NCBI RefSeq assembly: GCF_023276405.1
Contig: NZ_JALRMO010000001.1
Span: 248,001-312,000, forward strand
Origin: Paenibacillus hamazuiensis
GTDB lineage: Bacteria; Bacillota; Bacilli; Paenibacillales; NBRC-103111
Length of the DNA stretch: 64,000 nt
Direction of reading: 5' to 3'
Shown: positions 15,912 through 25,430 of the stretch, piece after piece
Position numbering within the stretch: the first letter of the stretch is position 1
Layout: each line of letters opens with the position of its first letter
Position numbers and translations under genes: made by a program
The notes under the pieces: generated by a model
Seen by the model: only the letters and a program-made list of their open reading frames with translations
Databases searched by the model: none
What the model was told of the DNA's origin: nothing

Positions 15912-18224
15912 ATGGATTCGAACATTTGGTTTAAACGGCCTGCCGCCGATTGGAACGAAGCGCTTCCTGTCGGGAACGGCCGCCTGGGCGGCATGGTGTT
16001 CGGGCGGGTCGAGAAGGAATGCATCCAGCTGAATGAGGATACGGTCTGGTACGGAGGGCCGCAGGATCGGAACAACCCGGACGCGCTGCGTCATTTGCCG
16101 GAAATGCGCCGGCTGCTGTGGGAAGGAAAGCTGAGGGAGGCGCACCGGCTCGCGGAAATGGCGTTTTCGGGAACGCCCTGCAGCCAGCGGCACTACATGA
16201 CGGCCGGGGATTTGCTGCTCTTCATGGACAACCACCGGGGGGAGACGACGGGGTACCGGCGGGAGCTGGACCTTGAGACGGCCATCGCTTCGACGGAGTA
16301 TCGGCTCGGCGGCTTTCAATATAAACGCGAAACGTTTGCCAGTTATCCGGACGGGGTGCTGGTGATCCGTATGGAAACCGATTGTCCGGACGGGATCTCG
16401 TTTTACGGCAGGTTCGACAGAAAGAAAGGAAAATATGTCGACCGCACCGCGGGTATTTCCGGGGAAATGATCATGATGGCTAACTGCTGTTACGGCGAAG
16501 GAGGCAAAGATTATGTTCTTATGCTCCGGGCGGTCGCCGAGGGCGGAACGACGCGTACGGTCGGCGAACATATCGAGGTGCGCGGCGCGCGGGCCGTTAC
16601 GCTTCTTGTGACCGGAGCGACCACCTTTCGTTACGCCGATCCGGAGGAAGCGTGCAAGGAGCTGCTGGAACGCGCCGCCGGCCGCGCTTACTCAGAGCTG
16701 CGGGAGCGCCACATTGCCGACTACGCCTCGTTATTCGGCAGGGTATCCTTCCGTTTGACGGCGTCCGGCGAAGAGCTGTCGGCTGTCAAGGAGCTGTCTA
16801 CTGCGGAGCGTCTGGAGCGGTTGAAAGACGGGCGGGAGGACCACGGGCTGGTCCCGCTGTATTTCCAGTACGGCAGGTATTTGCTGATTGCCAGCAGCCG
16901 GCCCGGATCGCTTCCCGCCAACCTGCAGGGCATATGGAACGATCACATGCTGCCGCCGTGGGACAGCAAATTTACGATCAATATCAACACGCAAATGAAC
17001 TATTGGCATGCGGAAACGTGCAACCTGTCCGAATGTCACGAGCCCTTGTTCGAATTGATCGAGCGGTTGCGCGAGCCGGGCCGGCGAACGGCCGCCGTCA
17101 TGTACGGCTGCCGCGGCTTTGTCGCCCACCACAACACCGATATATGGGCGGATACGGCCCCGCAGGATATTTATTTGCCTGCAACATACTGGACGTTGGG
17201 AGCGGCGTGGCTTTGCCTGCATTTGTGGGAGCATTACCGGTTCACGCAGGATAGGGAGTTTTTGCATCGGGCCTATGAGACGATGAAGGAATCGGCGCTG
17301 TTTTTCCTCGACTTCCTTATTGCCGATCCGCAAGGGCGTCTTGTCACCTCACCGTCCGTATCTCCGGAAAACACTTATGTGCTGCCGAGCGGGGAATCCG
17401 GCACGCTCTGCTACGGCCCGGCGATGGACAGCCAAATTTTGCGCGAGCTTTTTGCGGCCTGTGTGCAAGCTTCGCAACTACTCGAAGCGGATGAAACGTT
17501 CCGCTCCGAGCTGTCGGAGGCTCTTTCCAGGCTGCCGGACAATCGTATCGGCAAGCACGGGCAAATCCAGGAGTGGCTGGAGGACTATGATGAAAAAGAC
17601 CCGGGGCATCGTCATATTTCCCATCTGTTCGCACTTCATCCGGGGACGCAAATCAGTCCGGAAACCACTCCGGAGCTGGCTGCGGCGGCCCGCGTGACGC
17701 TGGAACGGCGTCTCGCTAACGGCGGCGGGCATACCGGCTGGAGCCGGGCGTGGATCATCAATTTCTGGGCGAGACTCAGGGACGGAGAGAAGGCGTCGTT
17801 TAATGTCAAGGAGCTGCTTCGCAAATCAACGCTGCCCAACCTGCTGGACAATCATCCGCCCTTCCAGATCGACGGCAACTTCGGCGGTACGGCGGGAATC
17901 GCCGAAATGCTGCTGCAAAGCCACGACGGGGTTATCCACCTGCTTCCGGCGCTCCCCGCGGATTGGCCGAGCGGTGAGGTTACCGGCCTGAAGGCCCGCG
18001 GCGGTCATGAGGTCGGCATCGTATGGAATAACGGGGCGCTTCGGGAAGCGACGATCCGGGCATACGGCGAAGGCGTGATTCGGCTGCGAACCGGCTGCAG
18101 CGTAAGCATCGAAGATGCGGAAGGCAATCCGCTTCCATTGGAAAAGCAGGGAAATGGAGTTGTCGCCGTACATGTCGGTGCGGCCGGAACGGGAGTGACG
18201 AATATTCGGATCGCAGCAGTTTAG
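15912..18224 (+). CDS. Glycoside hydrolase family 95, second copy
   Basis: 770-residue cytoplasmic GH95, clearly paralogous to the gene at 165. It shares EALPVGNGRLGGMVFG near the N terminus. All expected catalytic residues are present: Asn357/Asn359 (NINTQMNYW), Glu554 (QEW) and Asp654 (QIDGNFG). No signal peptide. GAGAGGAG (15896-15903) lies 8 nt before the ATG at 15912; the longer open frame overlaps the regulator. Being last in the transporter operon, it probably trims the imported glycan by removing terminal alpha-linked fucose or a related sugar. It ends 2 bp from a convergent AraC gene with no visible terminator between them. Confidence 0.92.
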   Translation: MDSNIWFKRPAADWNEALPVGNGRLGGMVFGRVEKECIQLNEDTVWYGGPQDRNNPDALRHLPEMRRLLWEGKLREAHRLAEMAFSGTPCSQRHYMTAGDLLLFMDNHRGETTGYRRELDLETAIASTEYRLGGFQYKRETFASYPDGVLVIRMETDCPDGISFYGRFDRKKGKYVDRTAGISGEMIMMANCCYGEGGKDYVLMLRAVAEGGTTRTVGEHIEVRGARAVTLLVTGATTFRYADPEEACKELLERAAGRAYSELRERHIADYASLFGRVSFRLTASGEELSAVKELSTAERLERLKDGREDHGLVPLYFQYGRYLLIASSRPGSLPANLQGIWNDHMLPPWDSKFTININTQMNYWHAETCNLSECHEPLFELIERLREPGRRTAAVMYGCRGFVAHHNTDIWADTAPQDIYLPATYWTLGAAWLCLHLWEHYRFTQDREFLHRAYETMKESALFFLDFLIADPQGRLVTSPSVSPENTYVLPSGESGTLCYGPAMDSQILRELFAACVQASQLLEADETFRSELSEALSRLPDNRIGKHGQIQEWLEDYDEKDPGHRHISHLFALHPGTQISPETTPELAAAARVTLERRLANGGGHTGWSRAWIINFWARLRDGEKASFNVKELLRKSTLPNLLDNHPPFQIDGNFGGTAGIAEMLLQSHDGVIHLLPALPADWPSGEVTGLKARGGHEVGIVWNNGALREATIRAYGEGVIRLRTGCSVSIEDAEGNPLPLEKQGNGVVAVHVGAAGTGVTNIRIAAV

Positions 18225-18226
18225 AT

Positions 18227-19117
18227 TCAATCGAACATGAAATCGAACCGGTCGTATTTTTTACGGAACTTGCCCGGGGGAATGTCGAAATATTTCCGAA
18301 ATACTTTGCTGAAATAATTCACGTTCATGTAGCCGATGCTCTGGGCGATATCGTCAAGAGAACGATCCGTGTTGCTGAGCAGCTCGACCGCCTTCTCCAT
18401 TCGTTTGCGGGTGAGATATTCGATCGGCGTCTTGCCGACCGTACGGTGAAACAGACGGATTAAATAATATTTCGAGATGCCGAGTGTTTCGGCCAATTCG
18501 TCCAGATGGGAGATTTCGCAGTACCGCTCGTCCAACAGGCGAGCGGCTTTTGCGATGATCTCGGGCCATACGACGGTTGTGCTGCAGCCTTTGCAAAACC
18601 GGTACAATTCCATCAAAAATTGGTACGCCATCATCGACAGCCTGTACGGGTCGGTGATTTTTTTCGTTTTGGCCTCCTGAAACATATGCCGCAGATGGCG
18701 AATCGGATGGGAGTGCTCGGAGAAGATCAGAACCGGCCCCAGCGTACCGACGATATAATCCCAGCATTTTTCGGCTTCGGGACCGTCGAAGGAAATAAAC
18801 AAACACTCGTAGTGATCGCTCTCCTCCGGCATGTAGTAGTGATAGTCCGATGTAAACGGCACGAGGAAAGCTTTGCCCGGATCCAGCGGAAATATCCGGT
18901 CCCCGATGCGAATTTCGGCATATCCGGAAACCGTGTATTGAAATAAATAGGCGCCGCCGACGTCATCTCTCGTAAGCCCTTTAAAACTGTAATCGGAAGA
19001 CTTGGTCTCGAGGCCGATGGAATGGACGGAAACGGCCAGCGGAATAACCGCTTCCTGAAACCGGAAGATGAAGCTCGATTTTTCATTGATTCCCTTCAAG
19101 CGGCGAAATCCTCTCAT
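18227..19117 (-). CDS. AraC-family regulator with N-terminal cupin
   Basis: 296-residue cytoplasmic regulator. The N-terminal half looks like the AraC arabinose-binding cupin (VSGYAEIRIGDRIFPLDPGK), and the C-terminal half has two HTH motifs (LDELAETLGISKYYLIRLF; LDDIAQSIGYMNVNYFSKVF). The ATG at 19117 has no clear SD. A TTG at 19099 sits 9 nt after GAGAGGA and may be the true start. It is divergent from the GH110 operon, with the shared promoter region at 19118-19287, and most likely senses a mono- or oligosaccharide to activate that operon. Confidence 0.9.
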   Translation of the reverse strand: MRGFRRLKGINEKSSFIFRFQEAVIPLAVSVHSIGLETKSSDYSFKGLTRDDVGGAYLFQYTVSGYAEIRIGDRIFPLDPGKAFLVPFTSDYHYYMPEESDHYECLFISFDGPEAEKCWDYIVGTLGPVLIFSEHSHPIRHLRHMFQEAKTKKITDPYRLSMMAYQFLMELYRFCKGCSTTVVWPEIIAKAARLLDERYCEISHLDELAETLGISKYYLIRLFHRTVGKTPIEYLTRKRMEKAVELLSNTDRSLDDIAQSIGYMNVNYFSKVFRKYFDIPPGKFRKKYDRFDFMFD

Positions 19118-19167
19118 ATTGAATATTTGTAAAGCAACATATTACCTTTTTGGAACAACTTCGTTCA

Positions 19168-19215
19168 TTGTTCGCCTTTTTTCAAGCCCATATAATAAAA
19201 GAGAAAGCGGTTGCC
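19168..19215 (+). promoter_or_regulatory. Promoter and cre-like box of the GH110 operon
   Basis: TTGTTC (19168-19173), a 17-bp spacer and a perfect TATAAT (19191-19196) precede the GH110 gene. AGAAAGCGGTTGCC at 19202-19215, at the expected start point, resembles a CcpA cre box with a few mismatches. The weak -35 fits a promoter that needs the divergent AraC activator. Confidence 0.6.
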
Positions 19216-19287
19216 TTTTGAATTGCATGGAGAAGACAATAAAGTGTATTTTAATCACATTATATCAAAAAGGAGATAGGCGACAAC

Positions 19288-21027
19288 ATGTTGATCCGCG
19301 TCGAAGATTTCGGCGTCGTTCCGGATTCCCCGGAGGATGCCACGCTTGCCGTGTACCGGGCTATCAAGCAATGCAGGGGAATCGAACGGCCGACGCTCGT
19401 TTTTCCGAAAGGTACATATCGTTTCAAGCCGGAAAAAGCGTTCGAGAAGCAGCTGTTCATTACCAATCACGATCAAAGGGGACTTCACAAAATCGCTTTT
19501 CCGCTGGTAGGGATGGATGATCTGACGATCGACGGACAAGGCTCCGAATTTGTTTTCTACGGCTCGATCATTCCGTTCCTCATCGAAAACAGCCGGAACG
19601 TCCGGCTCCGCAATATGACGATCGATTGGGAGCGTCCGATGTTCGAACAGGGCGAATTCGTTCGAGCGACACCCGAATCGTTCGACATTCGGCTGTCGGG
19701 CCCGCGCTACGAATTGAACGGCAACCGGTTGACCGTGGAATATGATGGAAGGGAGGAAGCGATCTGGGGAATTCACGAGGTTGACCCGGAGACGGGAGCG
19801 CACGCCTATGGCAGCGGTGACCGGCTAAGCTGGAGCAGCTTCAAAAAATTGACGCTGGAAGAAGTCGGAAAGGGCATCATCCGGTTTTCCGGAAAGCCAA
19901 GACACGTTCCGAAGCCGGGAAGCGGCGCTCTGATGAGGCTGGGCCGCCGAGAGCATCCGGGCATTTTTCTTAAAGACTCCAGCGACTGCCGCATCGAAGA
20001 CGTTACCGTTCATCATGCTCCGGGGATGGGGCTTGTCGCCCAAAGATGCGCCGACATTTCTTTGCGTGGCTTCAATGTTATGCGCAGGCCTGGGGCGGGC
20101 CGCTGGGTTACGGCTACGGCGGACGCAGTGCATTTTACGTATTGCCGCGGCCGAATCGAACTCGAGCATTGCTTGTTCGAAAACCAGCTCGACGACCCGC
20201 TAAATGTCCACGGCATTTATGCCCGGATCGCGGAACGCTTGTCCGACGACACGCTGCTTGTCCAATTGATTCATGACATGCAGGTCGGCGTCGAGATCGC
20301 CGATCCGGGAGACGATGTTCGGTTTGTCGACAACGAATCGCTGCTCGCGTATGCCGAGGCGACCGTAACATCCGTCGAAAAAATGAATGCCCGCTACACC
20401 GTCATAAGCTTCGATCGCCCGCTGCCGGACATGGTCAAGGTCGGCAATGTACTCGAAAATGCAACGTGGAGCCCCGATCTGACCATTCGTCATTGCACAT
20501 TCCGATCGAATCGCGCAAGAGGGCTGCTGATCACGACTCCGGGCAAGGTGCTCGTCGAACATAACGTGATCAGTGCGCCGGGGGCGGGTATCAAAATATC
20601 GGGGGACGCGAACAGCTGGTACGAGTCGGGGGCGGTGAGGGACGTCGTCATCCGCAACAATACGTTTCTCGACTGCAACTACTGTTATCCCGACTGGGGG
20701 AATGCGGTCATCGATATCGATCCGGAGATCGAACACCCCGAACGTTTTTCTATATGCTACCACCGAAATATCCGAATTGAGCATAACGAGTTTCATACGT
20801 TCGATTCCGGGATCGTCTCCGGACATTCGGTGGACGGATTCGTATTCCGGCATAACCGGATTCGCCGCAGCGGTTCGTTCCCGCCCAATGCCGACCGGAT
20901 ATATGCTATCGAACTCGCAGCAAGCCGCAACGCGGACATTTCCGATAACGTTGCCGAAGGCGGATCTTTTATGGCTTTGGTCGGGACAGACATCCTGAAC
21001 GGCTTGAAGAAAGCGAAAACGGTGTAA
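19288..21027 (+). CDS. GH110-like alpha-1,3-galactosidase (beta-helix)
   Basis: 579-residue right-handed beta-helix protein with the features I recall for GH110: an early pectate-lyase-like VEDFGVVPDSPEDAT segment, TIDWERP, then D279-AVHF-x-x-CRG and D302-D303-PLNVHG around the active site. GH110 enzymes remove alpha-1,3-linked galactose from branched blood-group-B-type or linear alpha-Gal structures by inversion. No signal peptide, so it is cytoplasmic. An AAGGAG motif lies upstream of the ATG, rather distant. It heads a seven-gene operon. Another beta-helix glycosidase family is possible, but the Asp-rich signatures fit GH110 well. Confidence 0.78.
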   Translation: MLIRVEDFGVVPDSPEDATLAVYRAIKQCRGIERPTLVFPKGTYRFKPEKAFEKQLFITNHDQRGLHKIAFPLVGMDDLTIDGQGSEFVFYGSIIPFLIENSRNVRLRNMTIDWERPMFEQGEFVRATPESFDIRLSGPRYELNGNRLTVEYDGREEAIWGIHEVDPETGAHAYGSGDRLSWSSFKKLTLEEVGKGIIRFSGKPRHVPKPGSGALMRLGRREHPGIFLKDSSDCRIEDVTVHHAPGMGLVAQRCADISLRGFNVMRRPGAGRWVTATADAVHFTYCRGRIELEHCLFENQLDDPLNVHGIYARIAERLSDDTLLVQLIHDMQVGVEIADPGDDVRFVDNESLLAYAEATVTSVEKMNARYTVISFDRPLPDMVKVGNVLENATWSPDLTIRHCTFRSNRARGLLITTPGKVLVEHNVISAPGAGIKISGDANSWYESGAVRDVVIRNNTFLDCNYCYPDWGNAVIDIDPEIEHPERFSICYHRNIRIEHNEFHTFDSGIVSGHSVDGFVFRHNRIRRSGSFPPNADRIYAIELAASRNADISDNVAEGGSFMALVGTDILNGLKKAKTV

Positions 21028-21070
21028 GAGCGTCAGGGAACAAAATTCCTTTAGAAGTGGGGGCCGGACG

Positions 21071-22030
21071 ATGCAACAGCTTGCGGAAGAAGGGAAGAGA
21101 GCCATTCCTTTGAAAAAAAGCCGCTCAAACCGTGCGCTGAGAAGGCTTAGGCAGGACTGGCGGCTGTACGTGCTCATTTCTCCGGTAATCGTTTATTTTA
21201 TCGTTTTTCATTATGTGCCGATGTACGGCATTCAAATCGCGTTCAAACATTTTATTGCTGTCGAAGGCATCACCGGAAGCCCGTGGGCGGGCTTCGACCA
21301 TTTCAGGCGTTTCTTCAACAGCTATTACTTCTGGAGGCTGCTGCGCAATACGCTCGGCATCAGCCTGTACGAGCTGGCCGTATCGTTTCCGGTTCCGATC
21401 ATCTTGGCGCTTATGCTGAACGAGTTGAGGCGCGAGCTGTTCAAGCGGTTCATCCAGACGGTTACGTACGCTCCCCACTTTCTATCGACCGTGGTCATCG
21501 TCGGCATGATGGGGCTTTTCCTCTCGCCCGGCGGTGGGCTTGTCAATCATGTGCTGCAATGGTTCGGCATCGCTCCGATCAGTTTCATGACCGAGCCGGG
21601 ATGGTTCAAATCGATTTTCGTATGGTCCGGCGTCTGGCAGCAGATGGGGTGGGGCTCGATCATTTATTTGGCCGCCTTGTCCGGCGTCGACCCGCAGCAG
21701 CATGAAGCGGCGATCATGGACGGCGCCAGCCGCATGCAGCGCGTGCTTCACGTCAATATTCCGGCGATTTTGCCGACGGTCGTCATCCTGCTGATCCTGA
21801 ACATGGGGTCGGTCATGAGCGTCGGCTTCGAGAAGGTGTACCTGATGCAGAACCCCAAAAACATCGAGGCGTCGGACGTCATTTCGACTTATGTATATCA
21901 GACCGGTATTCTTGGCTCGCAGTACAGTTACGCTGCGGCGATCTCGTTATTCAATTCGGTCATCAACTTCGTCCTGCTCGTCGGGGTCAACGCCGTTGCC
22001 CGCCGGGTGAACGAAACGAGCTTGTGGTGA
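21071..22030 (+). CDS. ABC sugar permease, LplB family (operon 2)
   Basis: 319-residue permease, clearly paralogous to the protein at 10072 (both end in RxxNETSLW). Six helices and the EAA loop (EAAIMDGASRMQRVLHVNIP) are visible. It lies 43 bp after GH110 and 13 bp before its partner permease. The duplicate transporter suggests import of a second, related glycan or a separate size class. Confidence 0.93.
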   Translation: MQQLAEEGKRAIPLKKSRSNRALRRLRQDWRLYVLISPVIVYFIVFHYVPMYGIQIAFKHFIAVEGITGSPWAGFDHFRRFFNSYYFWRLLRNTLGISLYELAVSFPVPIILALMLNELRRELFKRFIQTVTYAPHFLSTVVIVGMMGLFLSPGGGLVNHVLQWFGIAPISFMTEPGWFKSIFVWSGVWQQMGWGSIIYLAALSGVDPQQHEAAIMDGASRMQRVLHVNIPAILPTVVILLILNMGSVMSVGFEKVYLMQNPKNIEASDVISTYVYQTGILGSQYSYAAAISLFNSVINFVLLVGVNAVARRVNETSLW

Positions 22031-22043
22031 GGAGGAGCCTTGG

Positions 22044-22928
22044 ATGAAATACGAGACATTCGGGGACCGTCTGTTCGGGGCGGCCAATATCGTTTTCCTT
22101 ACGCTGATTACGTTCGTTGTCATTTACCCGCTGTTTTTCGTCCTGATCGCCTCCGTCAGCGATCCGGCCGCCGTTCTGAACGGCGAGGTATGGCTGTATC
22201 CGAAAGGCGTGCATTTTACCGCTTACGAGCGGATATTGAAGCAGGACGAAGTGATGAACGGCTACTGGAATACCATCGTTTACACGATTACCGGGACGGC
22301 GGTCAATATATTGATGACGGTGCTTGCCGCATACCCGCTATCGCTCGGCCGGTTCGCCGGACGGGGAGTCATCACGGCGTTTATGGTGTTTACGATGTTT
22401 TTCAGCGGCGGGCTCATTCCGACGTATTTGCTGGTGAAGCAGCTCGGCATGGTCGATACGATCTGGGCGATGATCATCCCCGGGGCGGTATCCGTCTACA
22501 ATATCATCATTATGCGCACTTTCTTCCAAACGGGCATCCCGAAGGAAGTGCAGGAAGCGGCCCATATGGACGGCTGCAACGATTTCCAGCTGCTGCGGAA
22601 AATCGTGCTGCCGCTGTCGATGCCGATTATCGCGGTTATGGTTCTGCTGTACAGCGTAGGCCACTGGAATTCGTACTTCAGCGCGCTCATCTATTTGTCC
22701 GACCGCGGCATGTACCCGCTCCAGCTGTTTTTGCGCGAGCTTCTTGTGCAAAATCAGACGCTGGAGACGATCGCTTACTTTAATGAAGATTTGACGAAGC
22801 GGATGATGGAGGCGGAAGCGATCAAATATGCGGCGGTCATTGTCGCGAATTTGCCGGTGCTGCTGCTGTATCCTTTTCTGCAAAAGTATTTTGCCAAAGG
22901 CATGCTTGTCGGCGCTATTAAAGGCTGA
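22044..22928 (+). CDS. ABC sugar permease, YtcP/LplC family (operon 2)
   Basis: 294-residue partner permease with six predicted helices and the loop EEVQEAAHMDGCND-type consensus (QEAAHMDGCNDFQLLRKIVL). Its end, MLVGAIKG, matches the family. GGAGGAG precedes the ATG. It sits between the LplB-type permease and the binding lipoprotein. No ATPase is encoded nearby, as for operon 1. Confidence 0.92.
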   Translation: MKYETFGDRLFGAANIVFLTLITFVVIYPLFFVLIASVSDPAAVLNGEVWLYPKGVHFTAYERILKQDEVMNGYWNTIVYTITGTAVNILMTVLAAYPLSLGRFAGRGVITAFMVFTMFFSGGLIPTYLLVKQLGMVDTIWAMIIPGAVSVYNIIIMRTFFQTGIPKEVQEAAHMDGCNDFQLLRKIVLPLSMPIIAVMVLLYSVGHWNSYFSALIYLSDRGMYPLQLFLRELLVQNQTLETIAYFNEDLTKRMMEAEAIKYAAVIVANLPVLLLYPFLQKYFAKGMLVGAIKG

Positions 22929-22981
22929 GGCCTTCAATAACGAATCCCCCCAATGGGCAACTTTACGAGGAGGTCAATGAA

Positions 22982-24589
22982 ATGGTACATCGCAGAAACA
23001 TGACGCTGATTATGGTCGGCATGCTCTCGCTGTCGCTGGTTGCCGCCGCCTGCAGCAAATCCCCGTCGAAACAAGATTCGACCGGAACCGCGGCTTCGGC
23101 GGAAGGCAATGTCAACGCATCGGGCTTTCCGATCGTCAAGGAGCCGGTCAAGCTGACGTTTTTCGCCAGCAAGTCCGCATCGAATCTCGGGAACTGGAAC
23201 GAGGCTTTGGTTTGGCAGGAGTATAAGAAGATGACGAACATCGATGTCGACTTCCAGCTCGTTCCGGTTGAGGCGCTGGCCGAGAAGCGCAATCTGGCTT
23301 TTGCCGGCGGCACGCTGCCGGATGCGTTTCATACGGCCAGGTTATCTTCGGTCGATTTGGCCAATTACGGAAGCCAGGGGCTGCTCATCCCGCTTAATAG
23401 CCTGATCGACAAATATGCGCCGAATTTGAAGCAAATCATGAGCAAATATCCCGAAGTGAAAAAAGCGCTGACCATGCCCGACGGTAAAATTTATTCGTTT
23501 CCGACGCTGCAGGACCCTGAGTTTTTATCCGGCATTATCGGCTCGCAAATGTGGATCAACCAAAAGTTTCTCGACAAGCTGGGCATGAAAGAGCCGGAAA
23601 CGACGGAGGATTTGTATAACTACTTGGTGGCGGTCAAGACGAAGGATCCGAACGGAAACGGTAAAGCGGATGAGGCGCCGTTCGCCGCGGTCGGCCTGAC
23701 AACGATCTACGATCAGCTAAAAGGAGCTTGGGGGCTCGGCAACCGCGGCAATATGCATCCGAGGGTCGACGTCGATCCGGCTTCGAACAAGCTGCGATTC
23801 ATACCGGCCGATCCGCGGCATAAAGAAGTGCTGCAGTATGTAAACCGCCTTTACAAAGAAGGGCTGTTTTACAAGGATCCCCTGACGGTGAACGGCAACG
23901 ACGTGAATGCGATTTACCCGCAAGGCATTGTCGGCGCAGCCATCGGTCTCAATCCGAACGCGACGATCTCCGGCGTATCCGGGTATGCAGGCGTCGGGGC
24001 TTTGAAAGGACCGCGAGGAGACCGGCTATTTTCCCGTGCCAGATCGTTTATGATCCTGCCCGGAGGGTTCGCTATCAGCAGGTCGAACAAACATCCGGAG
24101 GCCACCGTGCGGTGGATCGACTATTTCTATAGCGATGAGGGCAACAAGCTGTTCCGGCTCGGTGTCAAAGACGTCAGCTATGTCGAAAAGGACGGCAAGG
24201 TCGAATGGGCCGAACCGCTTAAGAAGGATCAGAGCCAGATCGGTAAATATGTGACATGGGCGGGAGGCTGGTACCCGAGTATGGATAGGCAAAAGTACGT
24301 GCTGGCCTCGGAGAACGAACCGGAAAACCTGAAGGTATCGGAAAAAATCAAACCGTTTTATCCGAAGGAAGTATGGCCGGAATTTACGTATTCGAACGCT
24401 GAGGTGGCCGAATTCAAGGCGCTGGAGACGGATATTTTGAAATATGTCGACGAAATGAACACGAAGTTCATCACCGGAGACGCTCCGTTCAGCCAATGGG
24501 ATTCGTATGTCGCTACGCTGAAGAAGATGGGCTTGGACCGGTATATGAGCATCTACGAAGCCGCTTATAAGCGATACCAGGCGAATTGA
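22982..24589 (+). CDS. Solute-binding lipoprotein of ABC operon 2
   Basis: 535-residue LplA-type binding protein. The signal peptide ends in the lipobox LVAAAC, followed by a Ser/Thr-rich linker. It shares the DPNGNGKADE calcium-like motif with the binding protein at 11960. GAGGAGGT (22968-22975) lies 6 nt before the ATG. It ends 14 bp before the HAD gene, whose SD overlaps its stop region. Expected to deliver the glycan attacked by GH110 and the GH123-like enzyme. Confidence 0.92.
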   Translation: MVHRRNMTLIMVGMLSLSLVAAACSKSPSKQDSTGTAASAEGNVNASGFPIVKEPVKLTFFASKSASNLGNWNEALVWQEYKKMTNIDVDFQLVPVEALAEKRNLAFAGGTLPDAFHTARLSSVDLANYGSQGLLIPLNSLIDKYAPNLKQIMSKYPEVKKALTMPDGKIYSFPTLQDPEFLSGIIGSQMWINQKFLDKLGMKEPETTEDLYNYLVAVKTKDPNGNGKADEAPFAAVGLTTIYDQLKGAWGLGNRGNMHPRVDVDPASNKLRFIPADPRHKEVLQYVNRLYKEGLFYKDPLTVNGNDVNAIYPQGIVGAAIGLNPNATISGVSGYAGVGALKGPRGDRLFSRARSFMILPGGFAISRSNKHPEATVRWIDYFYSDEGNKLFRLGVKDVSYVEKDGKVEWAEPLKKDQSQIGKYVTWAGGWYPSMDRQKYVLASENEPENLKVSEKIKPFYPKEVWPEFTYSNAEVAEFKALETDILKYVDEMNTKFITGDAPFSQWDSYVATLKKMGLDRYMSIYEAAYKRYQAN

Positions 24590-24603
24590 CAAGGAGGATG
24601 AGC

Positions 24604-25404
24604 ATGGGTTTCGCTTCCGGCTTTCCGAAATTATTTGTCACCGATCTGGATGGAACGGCGCTCGGCGGGACCCGGCCCTATTCCCGGTTCCCGGATGAGC
24701 TGTCCGGGCTGCTGGACGAGCTGGACCGGCGCGGCTGCTCGTGGGCGACGAATTCGACTTGGGACGTAAAGCCGCAGATGCAGCTTGTCTATGCAAGCGC
24801 CGTAACGAGCCGTCCCGCCTACCTGATCGGCGGGGCGGGACTGCAGCTTTGCAAGGTATCGGCGGACGACATTCATCCCGTCGAGCCTTATTCAAGCAAG
24901 ATGAAGGCGCTTTTGGAGCAGGTGGTACGGACGGAGCTGCAGCCTCTCATCCGCGCGATATGCGGGACGTTCTCAGCGAAGACGATGAGCTTCAACGGGT
25001 TTTGGTTTGCGATGAAGGCCGCCGAGGAAGAGGCGGATCAACTGATGAAGCTGCTTGAGCAAAAGGCGACTCAAGCGCCGGGTCTTACGATCGTGTGCGT
25101 GCCGCAGGAACGGCGTTTCTACGCTCATCCCGCTTTCATGCGCAAGGGCGCAGGACTCGAGGCAATTCTGGACATCTCCGGTTTCGGTCCGGAGGACATC
25201 GTCGTCGCCGGGGATGAGACTATGGATCTCGACATGATGAGGCCGGAGTTAGCCGCGCATGTTATTTGCCCTTCCAACGCGCACCCGATTGTGAAGGAGC
25301 GGGTATTGCAAATGGGAGGCGTTGTCGGCCGGGAACCATACGGCGCGGGCGTCGTGCAGGCTTTCCGTGAACTCGTCGAACGGCGAGGCTGGACCATTTT
25401 ATGA
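24604..25404 (+). CDS. HAD-superfamily phosphatase (Cof/IIB type)
   Basis: 266-residue cytoplasmic phosphatase. It has motif I (FVTDLDGTA), a motif II Thr/Ser (WATNST), a motif III Lys (RKGAGLEAIL) and motif IV (AGDETMDLDM), with a C2-type cap between I and III. This matches Cof or sucrose-phosphate-phosphatase-like HAD proteins, which act on sugar phosphates. The frame is open to 24586, but AAGGAGG at 24591-24597 fits the ATG at 24604. Its place in a glycan operon suggests dephosphorylation of a sugar-phosphate intermediate; the substrate is unknown. Confidence 0.85.
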   Translation: MGFASGFPKLFVTDLDGTALGGTRPYSRFPDELSGLLDELDRRGCSWATNSTWDVKPQMQLVYASAVTSRPAYLIGGAGLQLCKVSADDIHPVEPYSSKMKALLEQVVRTELQPLIRAICGTFSAKTMSFNGFWFAMKAAEEEADQLMKLLEQKATQAPGLTIVCVPQERRFYAHPAFMRKGAGLEAILDISGFGPEDIVVAGDETMDLDMMRPELAAHVICPSNAHPIVKERVLQMGGVVGREPYGAGVVQAFRELVERRGWTIL

Positions 25405-25430
25405 ATAAGAAAGAAAGGAAATCCGCAGCT